A stretch of DNA of 60,290 nucleotides from Candidatus Roizmanbacteria bacterium CG02_land_8_20_14_3_00_36_15 (GTDB taxonomy: Bacteria > Patescibacteriota > Microgenomatia > UBA1406 > GWC2-37-13): the NCBI GenBank assembly GCA_002780795.1, contig PEUF01000039.1, positions 1-60,290 on the forward strand. The letters are read 5' to 3'. The translations under genes were made by a program, and so were the position numbers. Positions 32,640-44,282 of the stretch are shown here, in pieces (the first letter of the stretch is position 1; each line of letters begins with the position of its first letter). The notes beneath the pieces were generated by a model. That model saw only the letters and a list, made by a program, of their open reading frames with translations, made no database searches and had not been told where the DNA came from.

Positions 32640-35600
32640 ATGTCCTTTGTCCATCTTCACGCCCATTCAGAATATTCTCTTTTAGATGGCATGTGTCGAA
32701 TTGATGACATGCTTAACCAGGCCAAAGAGTATCGGATGCCGTCGGTGGCTCTCACCGATCATGGCTCGCTGTACGGAGCCTTTAAATTTTTTATTAAGGC
32801 CAAAAAAGCCGGCATAAAACCGATAATCGGCGTAGAAGCCTATAAAGCTCAAAAATCCCGTTTTGACAGACAATCAGGGCGGGAAAGAGATCAACACCAT
32901 TTGGTCTTATTAGCCAAAGATCTTGAAGGTTACAAAAATCTTTTAAAAATAATTACGACGGCCCACTTAGAAGGGTTTTACTATAAACCGCGGATAGACT
33001 TTGATCTTCTGGAAAAATATCACCAGGGGATTATTTGTCTTTCCGCTTGTCTTCAGGGTGAAATCCCTGATTTAATTGTGAATAACCAATTTAACAAAGC
33101 CGAAGAAGTATTAAAAAAATATCTTTTAATCTTTGGCAAAGATTTTTATTTGGAAATACAAAGACACCCCAAGGTGAAAAAATTAGACGAGGTTAATAAA
33201 GAACTAATCAAACTATCAAGAAAGTATGCCGTGCCTATCGTCGCCACCAATGACGTTCATTATCTATCGGCAGATGATGCGTATGCTCAAGAAATACTTC
33301 TTTGTATTCAGACTCAAAGAGTAATTTTTGAAAAGAACCGAAGTTTCTCGATGATCGACGTACCCGATTACTACTTTAAATCGGCTGATGAAATGAAAGG
33401 AGCCTTTATTGATCTACCTGAGGCAATTGACAATACCATAAGAATTTTCGAAAGTTGCAATGTGGAACTTCCTTATGGTAAATGGATACTACCCAACTTT
33501 AAAACACCTAAAGGTGAGAAAGTAGAAAACTATTTAAAAGATCTCGCCTACCGTCAAAAAGAACGGGTCGAAAATTTCTCTCCAGATGTAGTCAAAAAGA
33601 GAATTGATTATGAATTAGATATTATTATCAAAAAAGGGTACTCGACCTATTTTCTTATTGTCCAAGATTTTGTTAACTGGGCAAAAAAAAATAATATTGC
33701 CGTTGGTCCGGGAAGAGGATCGGTCGCCGGGTCGTTGGTGGCTTATGTGTTAGGGATTACCGATATCAATCCGCTGGTATACAATCTTCCGTTTGAGAGA
33801 TTTTTAAACCCGGACCGTCCAACTCCACCGGATATTGATATTGATTTTGCCGATACAAGACGGGATGAGGTTTTAGATTATGTAACCAAGAAATATGGTA
33901 AAGATAAAGTGGCGCAAATTATTACATTTGGAAAAATGGAGGCTCGTTTGGCCGTCCGTGATGTGGCTCGAGCTTTAGGTCTTTCTTATTCTCAGGGTGA
34001 TCGGGTCGCCAAAATGATTCCAATTGGGCGTCAAGGGTTTACCATGACTATTGCTCAGGCGATTGAAGAGTCTTCCGCCTTAAAGTTTAGTTACCAAACC
34101 GAACCGGATATTAAAAAAGTGCTTGATATTGCCAGAAAAATAGAGGGTTTACCTCGTCACGTCTCCGTTCATGCGGCCGGCGTTGTCATCTCTGATAAAA
34201 GCTTGACTGAATATCTACCTCTTCAGAAGGATCCGAAAGAGGATAAGATAATCACCCAATTTGATATGTATTGTCTCGATCTTAACGCCGTTTCAAATAA
34301 TATGGCCTTAGGACTCTTAAAGGTAGATTTCCTTGGGTTAAGGAACTTAACCATAATTGAGGAGTCGTTGAAATATGTGTCTAAGTCTATTGGAAAAAAA
34401 ATAGATATTCATAAAATTCCTCTTGATGATAAGAAAACGTTTGAATTAATCTCCGAAGGCAAAAATATTGGCGTTTTTCAGCTCGAGTCTTCCGGCATGA
34501 GACATTTAGCTAGAGAGTTAAAGCCGACAAAGATGAGTGACATATCAGCTATGGTTGCCCTATATCGACCCGGACCGATGGATCTGATACCCGCCTTTCT
34601 TGAAGGTAAAAAAAAGCCTTCTAACGTTCATTATTTACATCCTAATTTAAAACCTATTCTTGAAGAAACTTACGGCGTTTTGGTTTATCAAGAACAGGTG
34701 ATGGAAATTGCCAACAAATTGGCTGGTTATACCATGAGTGAGGCTGATAACTTAAGGATGGCAATGGGTAAGAAAAAAAAAGAGTTAATGGAAAAAGAAA
34801 AAAACAAGTTTTTTTCAGGTTGTTTAAAAAAAGGTTATAGCAAAAGATTAGCAGAAAAAGTATTTAATTTTATCGAAAAGTTTGCCAGTTATGGATTTAA
34901 TAAACCGCACTCTGCCTCGTACGCGTTGATCGCTTATTGGACAGCTTATATCAAAGCCAATTACCCGGTTGAGTTTATGACGGCGCTGCTTTCGGCTGAG
35001 TTAAATGGAATAGCCGGTCCCCAAAGAGAAATAAAGATGTCCCAGGCGATTGAGGAATGTCGACGAATGGAGATACCGGTGTTTCCGCCGGATATCAATA
35101 AATCAGAAGATGATTTTGTTATCGAAGGCGGAGGAATTAGATTTGGACTAACTGCCATCAAAAATGTCGGTCGAGCGGCAATTGAAACGATTGTCCAGGC
35201 AAGAAAAAAAGGCCCATTTAGTAGCTTGAAGAACTTTCTTTATCGAGTTGAACTTCAAAAAGTTAACAAAAAAACGGTTGAAAGTTTAATAAAAGCTGAT
35301 GCCATGTCAGTGTTTGGCAATCGGGCTACATTACTCTCCAATTATCCGAAAGTCGTTAAGGAAATTTATCAACTAAAGTCTACTCATCAAAAAGGACAGT
35401 TTAGTTTATTTTCAGAACAGACTAGCAAACCAGCCGATTTAAAGGATAATTTCGACCAACTACCTGAGTTTGATGAGGATCAGCTTTTTACCATGGAAAA
35501 AGAAATCATCGGTTTTTCAATCACTAAAAATCCGTTAGCCAAGTATAAAAAAATTATTGATTCCAAAACCAGCAAGAAAATTGGTGAACTGAATCAGGCA

Positions 35601-35855
35601 GATATTGGGAAAGATTTGATTTTAGCAGGGATTATCGGTGCGAAAAAAATAATTAAAACCAAAAAGAACAACTCAGAGATGGCTTTTATTAAAGTATTTG
35701 ACGAAACGGGATCGGTAGAAGTAGTCATCTTTCCCAGGTCATTTATTACCTATAAAGATATATTAAACTTAAACCATGTGATTATTTTTAAAGGTAAGGC
35801 GACGGAAAAGATGGGAACGGTTAATATTTTATTGAATGCCGCCAAAAAACTGTAA
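32640..35855 (+). CDS. dnaE: DNA polymerase III subunit alpha
   Basis: 1071 residues, slightly short for DnaE. N-terminal PHP domain (FVHLHAHSEYSLLDGMCRIDDM); polymerase core with GPGRGSVAGSLVAY and the metal-binding PDIDIDFADTRRDEV; fingers and helix-hairpin-helix region; OB-fold near the C-terminus (DLILAGIIGAKKIIKTKKNNSEMAFIKVFDETGSVEVVIFP). Replicative polymerase in the cytoplasm. No repeat inserts are seen. Confidence 0.96.
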   Translation: MSFVHLHAHSEYSLLDGMCRIDDMLNQAKEYRMPSVALTDHGSLYGAFKFFIKAKKAGIKPIIGVEAYKAQKSRFDRQSGRERDQHHLVLLAKDLEGYKNLLKIITTAHLEGFYYKPRIDFDLLEKYHQGIICLSACLQGEIPDLIVNNQFNKAEEVLKKYLLIFGKDFYLEIQRHPKVKKLDEVNKELIKLSRKYAVPIVATNDVHYLSADDAYAQEILLCIQTQRVIFEKNRSFSMIDVPDYYFKSADEMKGAFIDLPEAIDNTIRIFESCNVELPYGKWILPNFKTPKGEKVENYLKDLAYRQKERVENFSPDVVKKRIDYELDIIIKKGYSTYFLIVQDFVNWAKKNNIAVGPGRGSVAGSLVAYVLGITDINPLVYNLPFERFLNPDRPTPPDIDIDFADTRRDEVLDYVTKKYGKDKVAQIITFGKMEARLAVRDVARALGLSYSQGDRVAKMIPIGRQGFTMTIAQAIEESSALKFSYQTEPDIKKVLDIARKIEGLPRHVSVHAAGVVISDKSLTEYLPLQKDPKEDKIITQFDMYCLDLNAVSNNMALGLLKVDFLGLRNLTIIEESLKYVSKSIGKKIDIHKIPLDDKKTFELISEGKNIGVFQLESSGMRHLARELKPTKMSDISAMVALYRPGPMDLIPAFLEGKKKPSNVHYLHPNLKPILEETYGVLVYQEQVMEIANKLAGYTMSEADNLRMAMGKKKKELMEKEKNKFFSGCLKKGYSKRLAEKVFNFIEKFASYGFNKPHSASYALIAYWTAYIKANYPVEFMTALLSAELNGIAGPQREIKMSQAIEECRRMEIPVFPPDINKSEDDFVIEGGGIRFGLTAIKNVGRAAIETIVQARKKGPFSSLKNFLYRVELQKVNKKTVESLIKADAMSVFGNRATLLSNYPKVVKEIYQLKSTHQKGQFSLFSEQTSKPADLKDNFDQLPEFDEDQLFTMEKEIIGFSITKNPLAKYKKIIDSKTSKKIGELNQADIGKDLILAGIIGAKKIIKTKKNNSEMAFIKVFDETGSVEVVIFPRSFITYKDILNLNHVIIFKGKATEKMGTVNILLNAAKKL

Positions 35856-35863
35856 TTACTATT

Positions 35864-36124
35864 ATGAAAAGATATTTAAAGGTTGATGGTAATTTAAACA
35901 TTCGATCGAGTAGTGCTCCTGTAAAAAAAATGATAAAAAAAAATCCCCTTGTAAACAATTTTAATATCGGCTATTATATTATCACTCCACTCTTGGTCGG
36001 AGTTTTTTTAGGTTTAGTGATTGATCATTGGTTAAAAACTAAGACCTTGTTTACTTTGGTTTTTATAGGTTTTGGAACTTTAGGTAGTTTTTATAATATA
36101 TATAGGATATATAAAAATGGATAA
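35864..36124 (+). CDS. AtpZ/AtpI-like small membrane protein
   Basis: 86 residues with a Lys-rich N-terminus and two membrane helices (YYIITPLLVGVFLGLVIDHWL; LFTLVFIGFGTLGSFYNIYRIY), the AtpZ pattern. Such proteins precede F0 genes and are linked to magnesium uptake or c-ring assembly. It overlaps atpB by 8 bp. Confidence 0.7.
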   Translation: MKRYLKVDGNLNIRSSSAPVKKMIKKNPLVNNFNIGYYIITPLLVGVFLGLVIDHWLKTKTLFTLVFIGFGTLGSFYNIYRIYKNG

Positions 36125-36866
36125 ACCGCATATAAGTTTTAAACCTCAACAAATTTTCAATATTTTTGGCCTTTCTGTCACCAACTCACTTCTAGCTAGC
36201 TTAATTGTCCTCGTCCTCTTTATATTAGCCGCTTGGCATTATCGCAATGAAAAAGATAAAAAGGCTGCTAAAAAATCATCTTTATATTATTTTATAAATT
36301 TTTTGCTTAGTGCCCTTTACCAATTTTTTAAAAGTGTTTTAGGAGATAAGATTGACAACTATTTTCCTTTAGTAGCATGCTTTTTTCTATTTATTATTCT
36401 ACAAAACTGGTTTGGTTTGATTCCCGGTGTGGGCAGTCTGATGTTGCAAGAAAAAACCCAAGAAGGTTTGCATTACGTGCCGATACTCAGGGCTGGAACG
36501 GCCGATCTAAACACCACTTTAGTTTTGGCGATTGTATCGGTTTTATTAACCAATTATTATAGCATCAGAGTTCTCGGTTTTAAGAAATATGTCGCCCGCT
36601 TCTATCGTTTAAAAGATCCCGTTTCTTTTTTTGTCGGCACTCTAGAGATTGTTTCGGAAATCTCAAAAGTAATCTCTTTCAGTTTCCGGTTATTTGGCAA
36701 TATCTTTGCCGGAGAGGTTCTTCTTGCGGTTATCGCGTTCCTAATCCCAATATTGGCGGCCTTCCCATTTCTTCTTTTGGAGATTTTCGTTGGTTTTATT
36801 CAAGCGGTGGTTTTTTCGGCTTTGACAGCCGTTTTTATAAATTCAGCATTACAAGAACATCATTAA
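36117..36866 (+). CDS. atpB: ATP synthase F0 subunit a
   Basis: 249 residues, five to six helices. The proton-path region FRLFGNIFAGEVLLAVI carries the essential arginine, and the last helix pair (FVGFIQAVVFSALTAVFIN) is typical. Forms the proton channel with the c-ring. Confidence 0.94.
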   Translation: MDKPHISFKPQQIFNIFGLSVTNSLLASLIVLVLFILAAWHYRNEKDKKAAKKSSLYYFINFLLSALYQFFKSVLGDKIDNYFPLVACFFLFIILQNWFGLIPGVGSLMLQEKTQEGLHYVPILRAGTADLNTTLVLAIVSVLLTNYYSIRVLGFKKYVARFYRLKDPVSFFVGTLEIVSEISKVISFSFRLFGNIFAGEVLLAVIAFLIPILAAFPFLLLEIFVGFIQAVVFSALTAVFINSALQEHH

Positions 36867-36905
36867 CAATTTTCAATTTTCAATAACAATAACTATTTTT
36901 GATGA

Positions 36906-37148
<243 letters not shown>

Positions 37149-37149
37149 T

Positions 37150-37644
37150 ATGGAAAAATTAGGAGTTGATATAAAACTCTTGATTGCGCAAATAACCAAC
37201 TTTATTTTATTTTTTATTGTTTTTAAGAAACTGGTTTCAAAACCTTTTAAAAATTTTTTAGATGATGAACGCAAAAAAGAAGAGTTAAAAGAAAAACTTG
37301 ATAGCGCTATCAAAGAGTTTGAAGTAAAAAAACAATCCGACGAAAAGAACTTCAAGGAGAAGTTTGAAAAAGAGAAGCAGAAGATTATTAAGGAAACGAG
37401 AGAAGAGGCTGAGAAGAAGAGAACCGAAATGTTAAATGAAACAGAAGAAGAGATCGGTCGTTTGAAAACAAAGACAAAAGAAGAGCTGGAAAAAAGCCGC
37501 CAGATAATGGAAAAGCAACTTAAGAAAGATATTGTTACCTTAGGTATTGAGATTGTCAGGACGGGTTTTAAAAATTATCTTACTCCCCAGACAATGAAAG
37601 AATTAACGGCGACGATGATCAAAAACGCAGTAAAGGAAAATTAA
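37150..37644 (+). CDS. atpF: ATP synthase F0 subunit b
   Basis: 164 residues: one membrane helix (about 10-25), then a long charged coiled coil rich in Lys/Glu that forms the peripheral stalk. Starts 1 bp after atpE. Confidence 0.92.
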   Translation: MEKLGVDIKLLIAQITNFILFFIVFKKLVSKPFKNFLDDERKKEELKEKLDSAIKEFEVKKQSDEKNFKEKFEKEKQKIIKETREEAEKKRTEMLNETEEEIGRLKTKTKEELEKSRQIMEKQLKKDIVTLGIEIVRTGFKNYLTPQTMKELTATMIKNAVKEN

Positions 37645-37662
37645 TTAAAGAGAATAATTTCT

Positions 37663-37884
37663 ATGGAAAAGACAATCATATATTCAGCTTATAAATTGGA
37701 TCAAAGCGAGGTTGATTTGTTAACGAGAAAATTCCCGTTCATTGATCAATCGAATCTTGAAAACGTTATTGACAAAACGTTGATTGCCGGCGTGGTTATA
37801 TACCATCATAGTCAGATTATTGATCTATCGTTGAAAGGTAGACTAAATAATTTAGAAAAAAAACTGTATGAAATCGATAGATGA
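37663..37884 (+). CDS. atpH: ATP synthase F1 subunit delta, C-terminal domain only
   Basis: 73 residues where delta/OSCP is normally about 175. The match covers only the C-terminal part (LIAGVVIYHHSQIIDLSLKGRLNNLEKKL, the family's conserved end), which contacts subunit b. The six-helix N-terminal bundle that holds the alpha subunits is missing, and the bases between atpF and this start do not encode it. Position between atpF and atpA is the standard delta slot. It overlaps atpA by 17 bp. Confidence 0.8.
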   Translation: MEKTIIYSAYKLDQSEVDLLTRKFPFIDQSNLENVIDKTLIAGVVIYHHSQIIDLSLKGRLNNLEKKLYEIDR

Positions 37885-39391
37885 TTATTTAAAAAAAATA
37901 AAAACAGGGATTGTACCAGATAAATTCAAATTCCGAATAACCGAGGTTGGCTCTGTCGTTGAGATAAAGGACGGCGTGGCTATTCTTGATGGGATGGATA
38001 ATGTTTCCTTTGGTGAGTTAGTCGAGTTTGAAAATGGGATTAAGGGTATGGTGATAGATATTGGCATTGATAAAGTCGGTATCATTATTTTAGGAGATTA
38101 TTTAAAACTGGGGTCAGGTGACAAGGCTTATCTTACCGGTCTGCAGGCCTCTATTCCCGTCACGGATGATTTGTTGGGTAGAGTGCTTGATCCGATCGGC
38201 CAACCGCTTGACGGTTTAAATTCACCTAGTGAAAGAATGCGAAATCCATTAGAAAAAATTGCCCCAGGAGTTGTCTATCGCCAACCGGTTAGTGTACCGC
38301 TTCAGACAGGTATTAAAGCCATTGATGCTTTGATTCCTATCGGGCGCGGTCAACGTGAATTAATCATTGGTGATCGGGGGACCGGGAAAACAACTATTGC
38401 CGTAGATAGTATTATCAATCAAAAAGGTCAAAACGTAGTTTGTATTTACTGTGCCATCGGTCAAAAAGAGTCAAAAGTGGCAGCTGTTGTTGATCTTTTA
38501 AAACGCTACAGTGTCTTAGATTATAGTGTAATTCTGTCCGCTTCGGCGGCTACACCGGTCTCTCAACAATATTTAGCACCTTATTCTGCCTGTGCCATTG
38601 GAGAATATTTTATGGATAAAGGAAAAGATGTTTTAATTGTTTATGATGATCTAACGAAGCATGCCTGGGCTTACCGACAGCTTTCTTTAGTTTTACGCAG
38701 ACCGGCGGGACGGGAAGCTTATCCAGGCGATATTTTTTATCTTCACTCAAGATTATTGGAAAGAGCCTGCTGTCTTTCCAAGAAATACGGTGGAGGAACG
38801 ATGACGGCTTTACCGATCGTCGAAACTCTTGAAGGCGACGTTTCCGCTTATATACCCACAAATATAATTTCTATTACTGATGGCCAAATTTTCTTGGAGA
38901 CTGATTTGTTTAATTCCGGAGTTAGACCGGCGATAAACATCGGTATCTCCGTTTCCCGCGTCGGGGGTAAAGCTCAAGTTAAAGCAATGAAACAAGTAGC
39001 CAGCAAGCTGAAACTTGACTTGGCCCAGTATCGAGAGATGGCTGCCTTTTCTCAGTTTGAATCGGATCTCGACGAGGAAACTAAAAAATTTTTAAATCGT
39101 GGTTCGAAAATTACTCAAATTTTGAAGCAAAATAAACATCAGCTTCTAAGTTTAAGCAAGCAGGTTTCTATCATCTGGGCGGGGACTAAAGGTTATTTAG
39201 ACGAGCTGCCTTTAGATAAGGTTACTCAATTTGAAGATCGGTTTATGGAAGTTCTTTCAACTAAAAAAAATGAACATTTGAAACGAATCGAGGAACAGAA
39301 AGCAATTAACACCAGCGATGAAAAAGATTTACTTTTGGTAGTTAAAGAGATACTGAAGGAGTTTATTAATTCCGATAATAATAAAAAATAA
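37868..39391 (+). CDS. atpA: ATP synthase F1 subunit alpha
   Basis: 507 residues with Walker A GDRGTGKTTIAVD, and VSVPLQTGIKAIDALIPIGRGQRELIIG before it. Non-catalytic nucleotide-binding subunit of the F1 head, full length, directly after the reduced delta gene. Confidence 0.97.
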   Translation: MKSIDDYLKKIKTGIVPDKFKFRITEVGSVVEIKDGVAILDGMDNVSFGELVEFENGIKGMVIDIGIDKVGIIILGDYLKLGSGDKAYLTGLQASIPVTDDLLGRVLDPIGQPLDGLNSPSERMRNPLEKIAPGVVYRQPVSVPLQTGIKAIDALIPIGRGQRELIIGDRGTGKTTIAVDSIINQKGQNVVCIYCAIGQKESKVAAVVDLLKRYSVLDYSVILSASAATPVSQQYLAPYSACAIGEYFMDKGKDVLIVYDDLTKHAWAYRQLSLVLRRPAGREAYPGDIFYLHSRLLERACCLSKKYGGGTMTALPIVETLEGDVSAYIPTNIISITDGQIFLETDLFNSGVRPAINIGISVSRVGGKAQVKAMKQVASKLKLDLAQYREMAAFSQFESDLDEETKKFLNRGSKITQILKQNKHQLLSLSKQVSIIWAGTKGYLDELPLDKVTQFEDRFMEVLSTKKNEHLKRIEEQKAINTSDEKDLLLVVKEILKEFINSDNNKK

Positions 39392-39395
39392 TCTC

Positions 39396-40247
39396 ATGAA
39401 TATAAGACAGGTACGAAAAAAAATAAAAACGGTTACTAATATTAAAAAAATTACCCGGGCAATGGAGTTAGTTTCGGCGGTTAAAATGAAGAAAAGTCAG
39501 CTGGCGGCGATTCAAAGTCAACCATATCAGGAGACATTACAAATGGTGATAAAAAAAATTACGCTCATAATTGATTCCTCAGTCTCTTTATTGCTAAAAG
39601 GTAATGACTCTCAGCGTCATTTAATTATTTTAATATCAACGAACAAGGGTCTTTGTGGTTCGTTTAATTTTAATTTATTTAAATTTTGTTTACAAACTTT
39701 TAAAAAGCGAGAAAATGACTTCATCGTTATCGGTAAACTGGGGTCTTTTTTTATTAATAGACTAGGTTCTAAAATTCTCGCCGATTACTCGGTCAACAAA
39801 CCTGAAACGATAGTGACGGCCGTTTTTAATCTGGCTGTTTCTAAGTTTTTGTTAGGCGAGTATAGTCAGATTGCGATAACTTATAATAAATTTATCTCGT
39901 CGGTTAGATATCAGCCGGTGACAGAAATTTTATTGCCAATTCAATTAAAAACAGAGATGGTTGATTCGCCAGTTAAGGAGTTAGAGGAAAGTTATTTAAT
40001 CGAACCAAAGCCGGAATTGATTATCGACAGTCTTTTGCAAAACTATATTGAACAGAAGATAAGAGCGGCAATTATGAGCAATGAGGCGGGTGAACATTCG
40101 GCCAGAATGTTAGCGATGAAGAACGCCACGGATAACGCCTCGCAACTCATTTACGATCTTACTATGACAAGAAACAAGCTTCGACAAGAAAAAATTACGT
40201 ATGAACTTTTAGATATGATTACAGCCAAGGAATCGGTCGAGAATTAA
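39396..40247 (+). CDS. atpG: ATP synthase F1 subunit gamma
   Basis: 283 residues: N-terminal RQVRKKIKTVTNIKKITRAMELVSAVKMKK, and C-terminal SNEAGEHSARMLAMKNATDNASQLIYDLTMTRNKLRQEKIT. Central rotor shaft. Confidence 0.96.
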   Translation: MNIRQVRKKIKTVTNIKKITRAMELVSAVKMKKSQLAAIQSQPYQETLQMVIKKITLIIDSSVSLLLKGNDSQRHLIILISTNKGLCGSFNFNLFKFCLQTFKKRENDFIVIGKLGSFFINRLGSKILADYSVNKPETIVTAVFNLAVSKFLLGEYSQIAITYNKFISSVRYQPVTEILLPIQLKTEMVDSPVKELEESYLIEPKPELIIDSLLQNYIEQKIRAAIMSNEAGEHSARMLAMKNATDNASQLIYDLTMTRNKLRQEKITYELLDMITAKESVEN

Positions 40248-40278
40248 ATATTTAAAATTTTAAATTTCAAATTTATAA

Positions 40279-41649
<1,371 letters not shown>

Positions 41650-41707
41650 AACGGTTAAACGGCTAAAAGGTTTAATTGTTTATTATTTAATTGTTTGATT
41701 TTAGTAC

Positions 41708-42121
41708 ATGGATATTTTGAAGCTTAAGATAATAACACCAAAAAAAATTGCCTTGGAAGAAGATGTTATCTCAGTAACAGCTCCTTCGAGTGAGGGTGAA
41801 ATTACCATACTTCCTAAACATATGAATCTTTTTGCTTTATTAGACGAGGGAATTGTTAAGATCGTAAAAAAGACAGGTGAAGATTTTTTAGCAATCGGTG
41901 GTGGTTATTTACAAACCGATGGTGATGAAGTAAATGTTTTAGTTTCTCGGGCTTACGGGCAGACTGATATTGATATCGATTTGACCAATAAAGCCGTCGA
42001 AGAAGCAAAGAAAATTATCAGTCAAACTAAGGATATTAGCCAACGGGCTCAGGCCAACGTACTGCTCCGGCGATCGATGCTGAATATTAAGCTTCTCAAA
42101 AAAAGAAAAAGATCCTTATAA
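41708..42121 (+). CDS. atpC: ATP synthase F1 subunit epsilon
   Basis: 137 residues: N-terminal beta sandwich (LKIITPKKIALEEDVISVTAPSSEGEITILPKH) and the C-terminal helical pair. Rotor subunit and regulator. Ends the ATP synthase cluster 8 bp before topA. Confidence 0.93.
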   Translation: MDILKLKIITPKKIALEEDVISVTAPSSEGEITILPKHMNLFALLDEGIVKIVKKTGEDFLAIGGGYLQTDGDEVNVLVSRAYGQTDIDIDLTNKAVEEAKKIISQTKDISQRAQANVLLRRSMLNIKLLKKRKRSL

Positions 42122-42129
42122 TCTAATAT

Positions 42130-44139
42130 ATGGCTTTAATTATCGTTGAGTCACCTACCAAAGCACGAACATTTAATCGAATCCTAAAAGGAAGGGACTA
42201 CTTTGTTTTTGCCAGTTTTGGCCATATTCGTGACTTACCATCGAATAAACTGTCGATTAATTATAAAAATCAATTTCAACCTGATTATCAGATTATTCCA
42301 AATAAAAGAAAGGTTGTTAATGAATTGCGGCGTCTTGCCAAGTCAAACACCGAAATAATTTTAGCAACCGATCTTGATCGTGAAGGGGAATCGATCGCTT
42401 ATCACGCTGCTTATGTTATGGGTTTTATTAAGGAAAATTGGCCTGAGTTCAATATAAAACGATCTATAAAAGACAAATTAAAAAGAATTGTTTTCCACGA
42501 AATTACCGCTAAAGCCCTTGAAGAGGCGCTTAAGAATCCTCAGGAACTGCGGACAAACCTGGTTAAAGCACAACAGTCACGCCGTATTTTAGATAGAATC
42601 GTTGGTTATGAACTATCGCCTTTACTTTGGAAAACCATGGGAAAAAATTGGTTGTCTGCCGGCCGGGTTCAGACTGTCGCTTTAAGACTGGTGGTTGAAC
42701 GGGAAAAAGAAATTAGAAAATTTAAATTAGAAGATTACTTTCAAATCTATGGCGAATTTTCCCAGATTGCTCCTTTTAAAGCAAAACTTATTTCCAAAGA
42801 AGGAGTCGTTTTTGAAGAAAAAATAACCACGCAACTTTTTACCGGTATTTATACTTACTCTAAAACGTCAATCAATCAAAAAAACATTGAGGAAATCAAA
42901 TCCGATTTAGGAAACGACCATTTTCACGTTTTTTCGATAGATGAGTCAAAAGAAAAACGATATCCTCCACCTCCATTAACCACGTCTTTGCTGCAACAGA
43001 ACGCTTTTTATAAATGTGGGTTTTCTTCGAAGATGACCATGAGACTGGCTCAAGATTTATATGAGAGAGGATTGATCACTTATCATCGGACAGATTCGTT
43101 TAATCTTTCCACTAATTTTGTTTTTAAAGCTCAAGACTATATAAAAAAGGAGTTTGGTAATCAATATGCTCTAGAAAAACCACGTGGCTACAAAACTAAA
43201 TCAAAGATGGCTCAAGAGGCTCATGAAGCGATCAGACCAACCAAGTTTGAAAAAGAAATAAACAGTACTGGTTTGACAATTAATCATAAGAGGCTATATA
43301 ACATTATCTTCAACCGGGCGATTGCCAGTCAGATGAAAGAGGCCGAGATAAATTTAATCAAAATACAAATTTTATCTGATAAAAAATATTTATTGATAAC
43401 GTTGATAGAACAGGTTGTTTTTGATGGTTTTTTCCGCCTATTAAATCCTAAATTTGCTAAGGAAAACAAAATTAAACCCAATATAAAAGTTAACGATAGT
43501 TTGGATTTAAAGACACTGACACCAGAGTTACTGACGACTAAACCTCCACCGAGATTTAATGAAGCTTCACTTATTAGGATTTTAGAAGAAAAAGGTATTG
43601 GTCGTCCTTCAACATATGCGGCGATAATTTCCTTAATCCAACTGAAGAACTATACAGAAAAAGATGGTCGATATTTTGTTCCCACCAAGCTTGGAGAAGC
43701 TGTTTGCGATTTTCTTGCTGAATCTTTTCCAGAGATCTTCAACCTCGATTTTACAGCGTCGATGGAAGATGATTTGGATAAGGTTGCCGGAGGGGAGAAA
43801 AATTTTATCGATCTATTAAATATTTTTTACGAACCGTTTAAAAAACGGTTGGTGGAGAAAAAAGACCAAAAAATTACTATTGATGTTCAAGACGAATTGG
43901 ATGAAGTTTGTCCTCAATGTAAATCAGCGTTAGTAATAAGATACTCTCGTTTTGGAAAATTTATCGCCTGTTCTAGCTACCCAAAATGCAAATATACAAA
44001 ATCATTTTTAAAGACTGTAAAAGGAAAAATGTGTCCTAAATGCGCTGGGGAAATTGTGATAAGATATAGCAAAAATAGGAAAAGGTTTTACGGTTGTTCA
44101 AATTATCCGAAGTGCAAGTATTCGACTTGGAAACTATAA
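42130..44139 (+). CDS. topA: DNA topoisomerase I
   Basis: 669 residues, type IA. Toprim motifs IIVESPTKARTF and ATDLDREGESIAYH; active tyrosine in RGLITYHRTDS; then two C4 zinc ribbons (CPQC...CSSYPKC, CPKC...CSNYPKC). Relaxes negative supercoils. Fewer zinc modules than many relatives. Confidence 0.96.
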   Translation: MALIIVESPTKARTFNRILKGRDYFVFASFGHIRDLPSNKLSINYKNQFQPDYQIIPNKRKVVNELRRLAKSNTEIILATDLDREGESIAYHAAYVMGFIKENWPEFNIKRSIKDKLKRIVFHEITAKALEEALKNPQELRTNLVKAQQSRRILDRIVGYELSPLLWKTMGKNWLSAGRVQTVALRLVVEREKEIRKFKLEDYFQIYGEFSQIAPFKAKLISKEGVVFEEKITTQLFTGIYTYSKTSINQKNIEEIKSDLGNDHFHVFSIDESKEKRYPPPPLTTSLLQQNAFYKCGFSSKMTMRLAQDLYERGLITYHRTDSFNLSTNFVFKAQDYIKKEFGNQYALEKPRGYKTKSKMAQEAHEAIRPTKFEKEINSTGLTINHKRLYNIIFNRAIASQMKEAEINLIKIQILSDKKYLLITLIEQVVFDGFFRLLNPKFAKENKIKPNIKVNDSLDLKTLTPELLTTKPPPRFNEASLIRILEEKGIGRPSTYAAIISLIQLKNYTEKDGRYFVPTKLGEAVCDFLAESFPEIFNLDFTASMEDDLDKVAGGEKNFIDLLNIFYEPFKKRLVEKKDQKITIDVQDELDEVCPQCKSALVIRYSRFGKFIACSSYPKCKYTKSFLKTVKGKMCPKCAGEIVIRYSKNRKRFYGCSNYPKCKYSTWKL

Positions 44140-44282
44140 CAAATTTAAAATTCAAAATGCAAAGTTCAAAATTATCTGTTCGACAAGCTCAAGATCCTGA
44201 GTTTATCGAAGGACAATTCAAAATTCAAAATTTAAAATTTTAAACTGTAACTTTTAATTTTTAACTTTGAACTTTTAACTAT
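44140..44282. repeat. repeat tract and TTCGACAAGCTCA hairpin between topA and pyrG
   Basis: TTCAAAA-type words on the left and mirror-type TTTGAACTTTTAAC words on the right surround a hairpin element at 44179-44210 with arms TTCGACAAGCTCA and TGAGTTTATCGAA. No gene. Confidence 0.7.
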
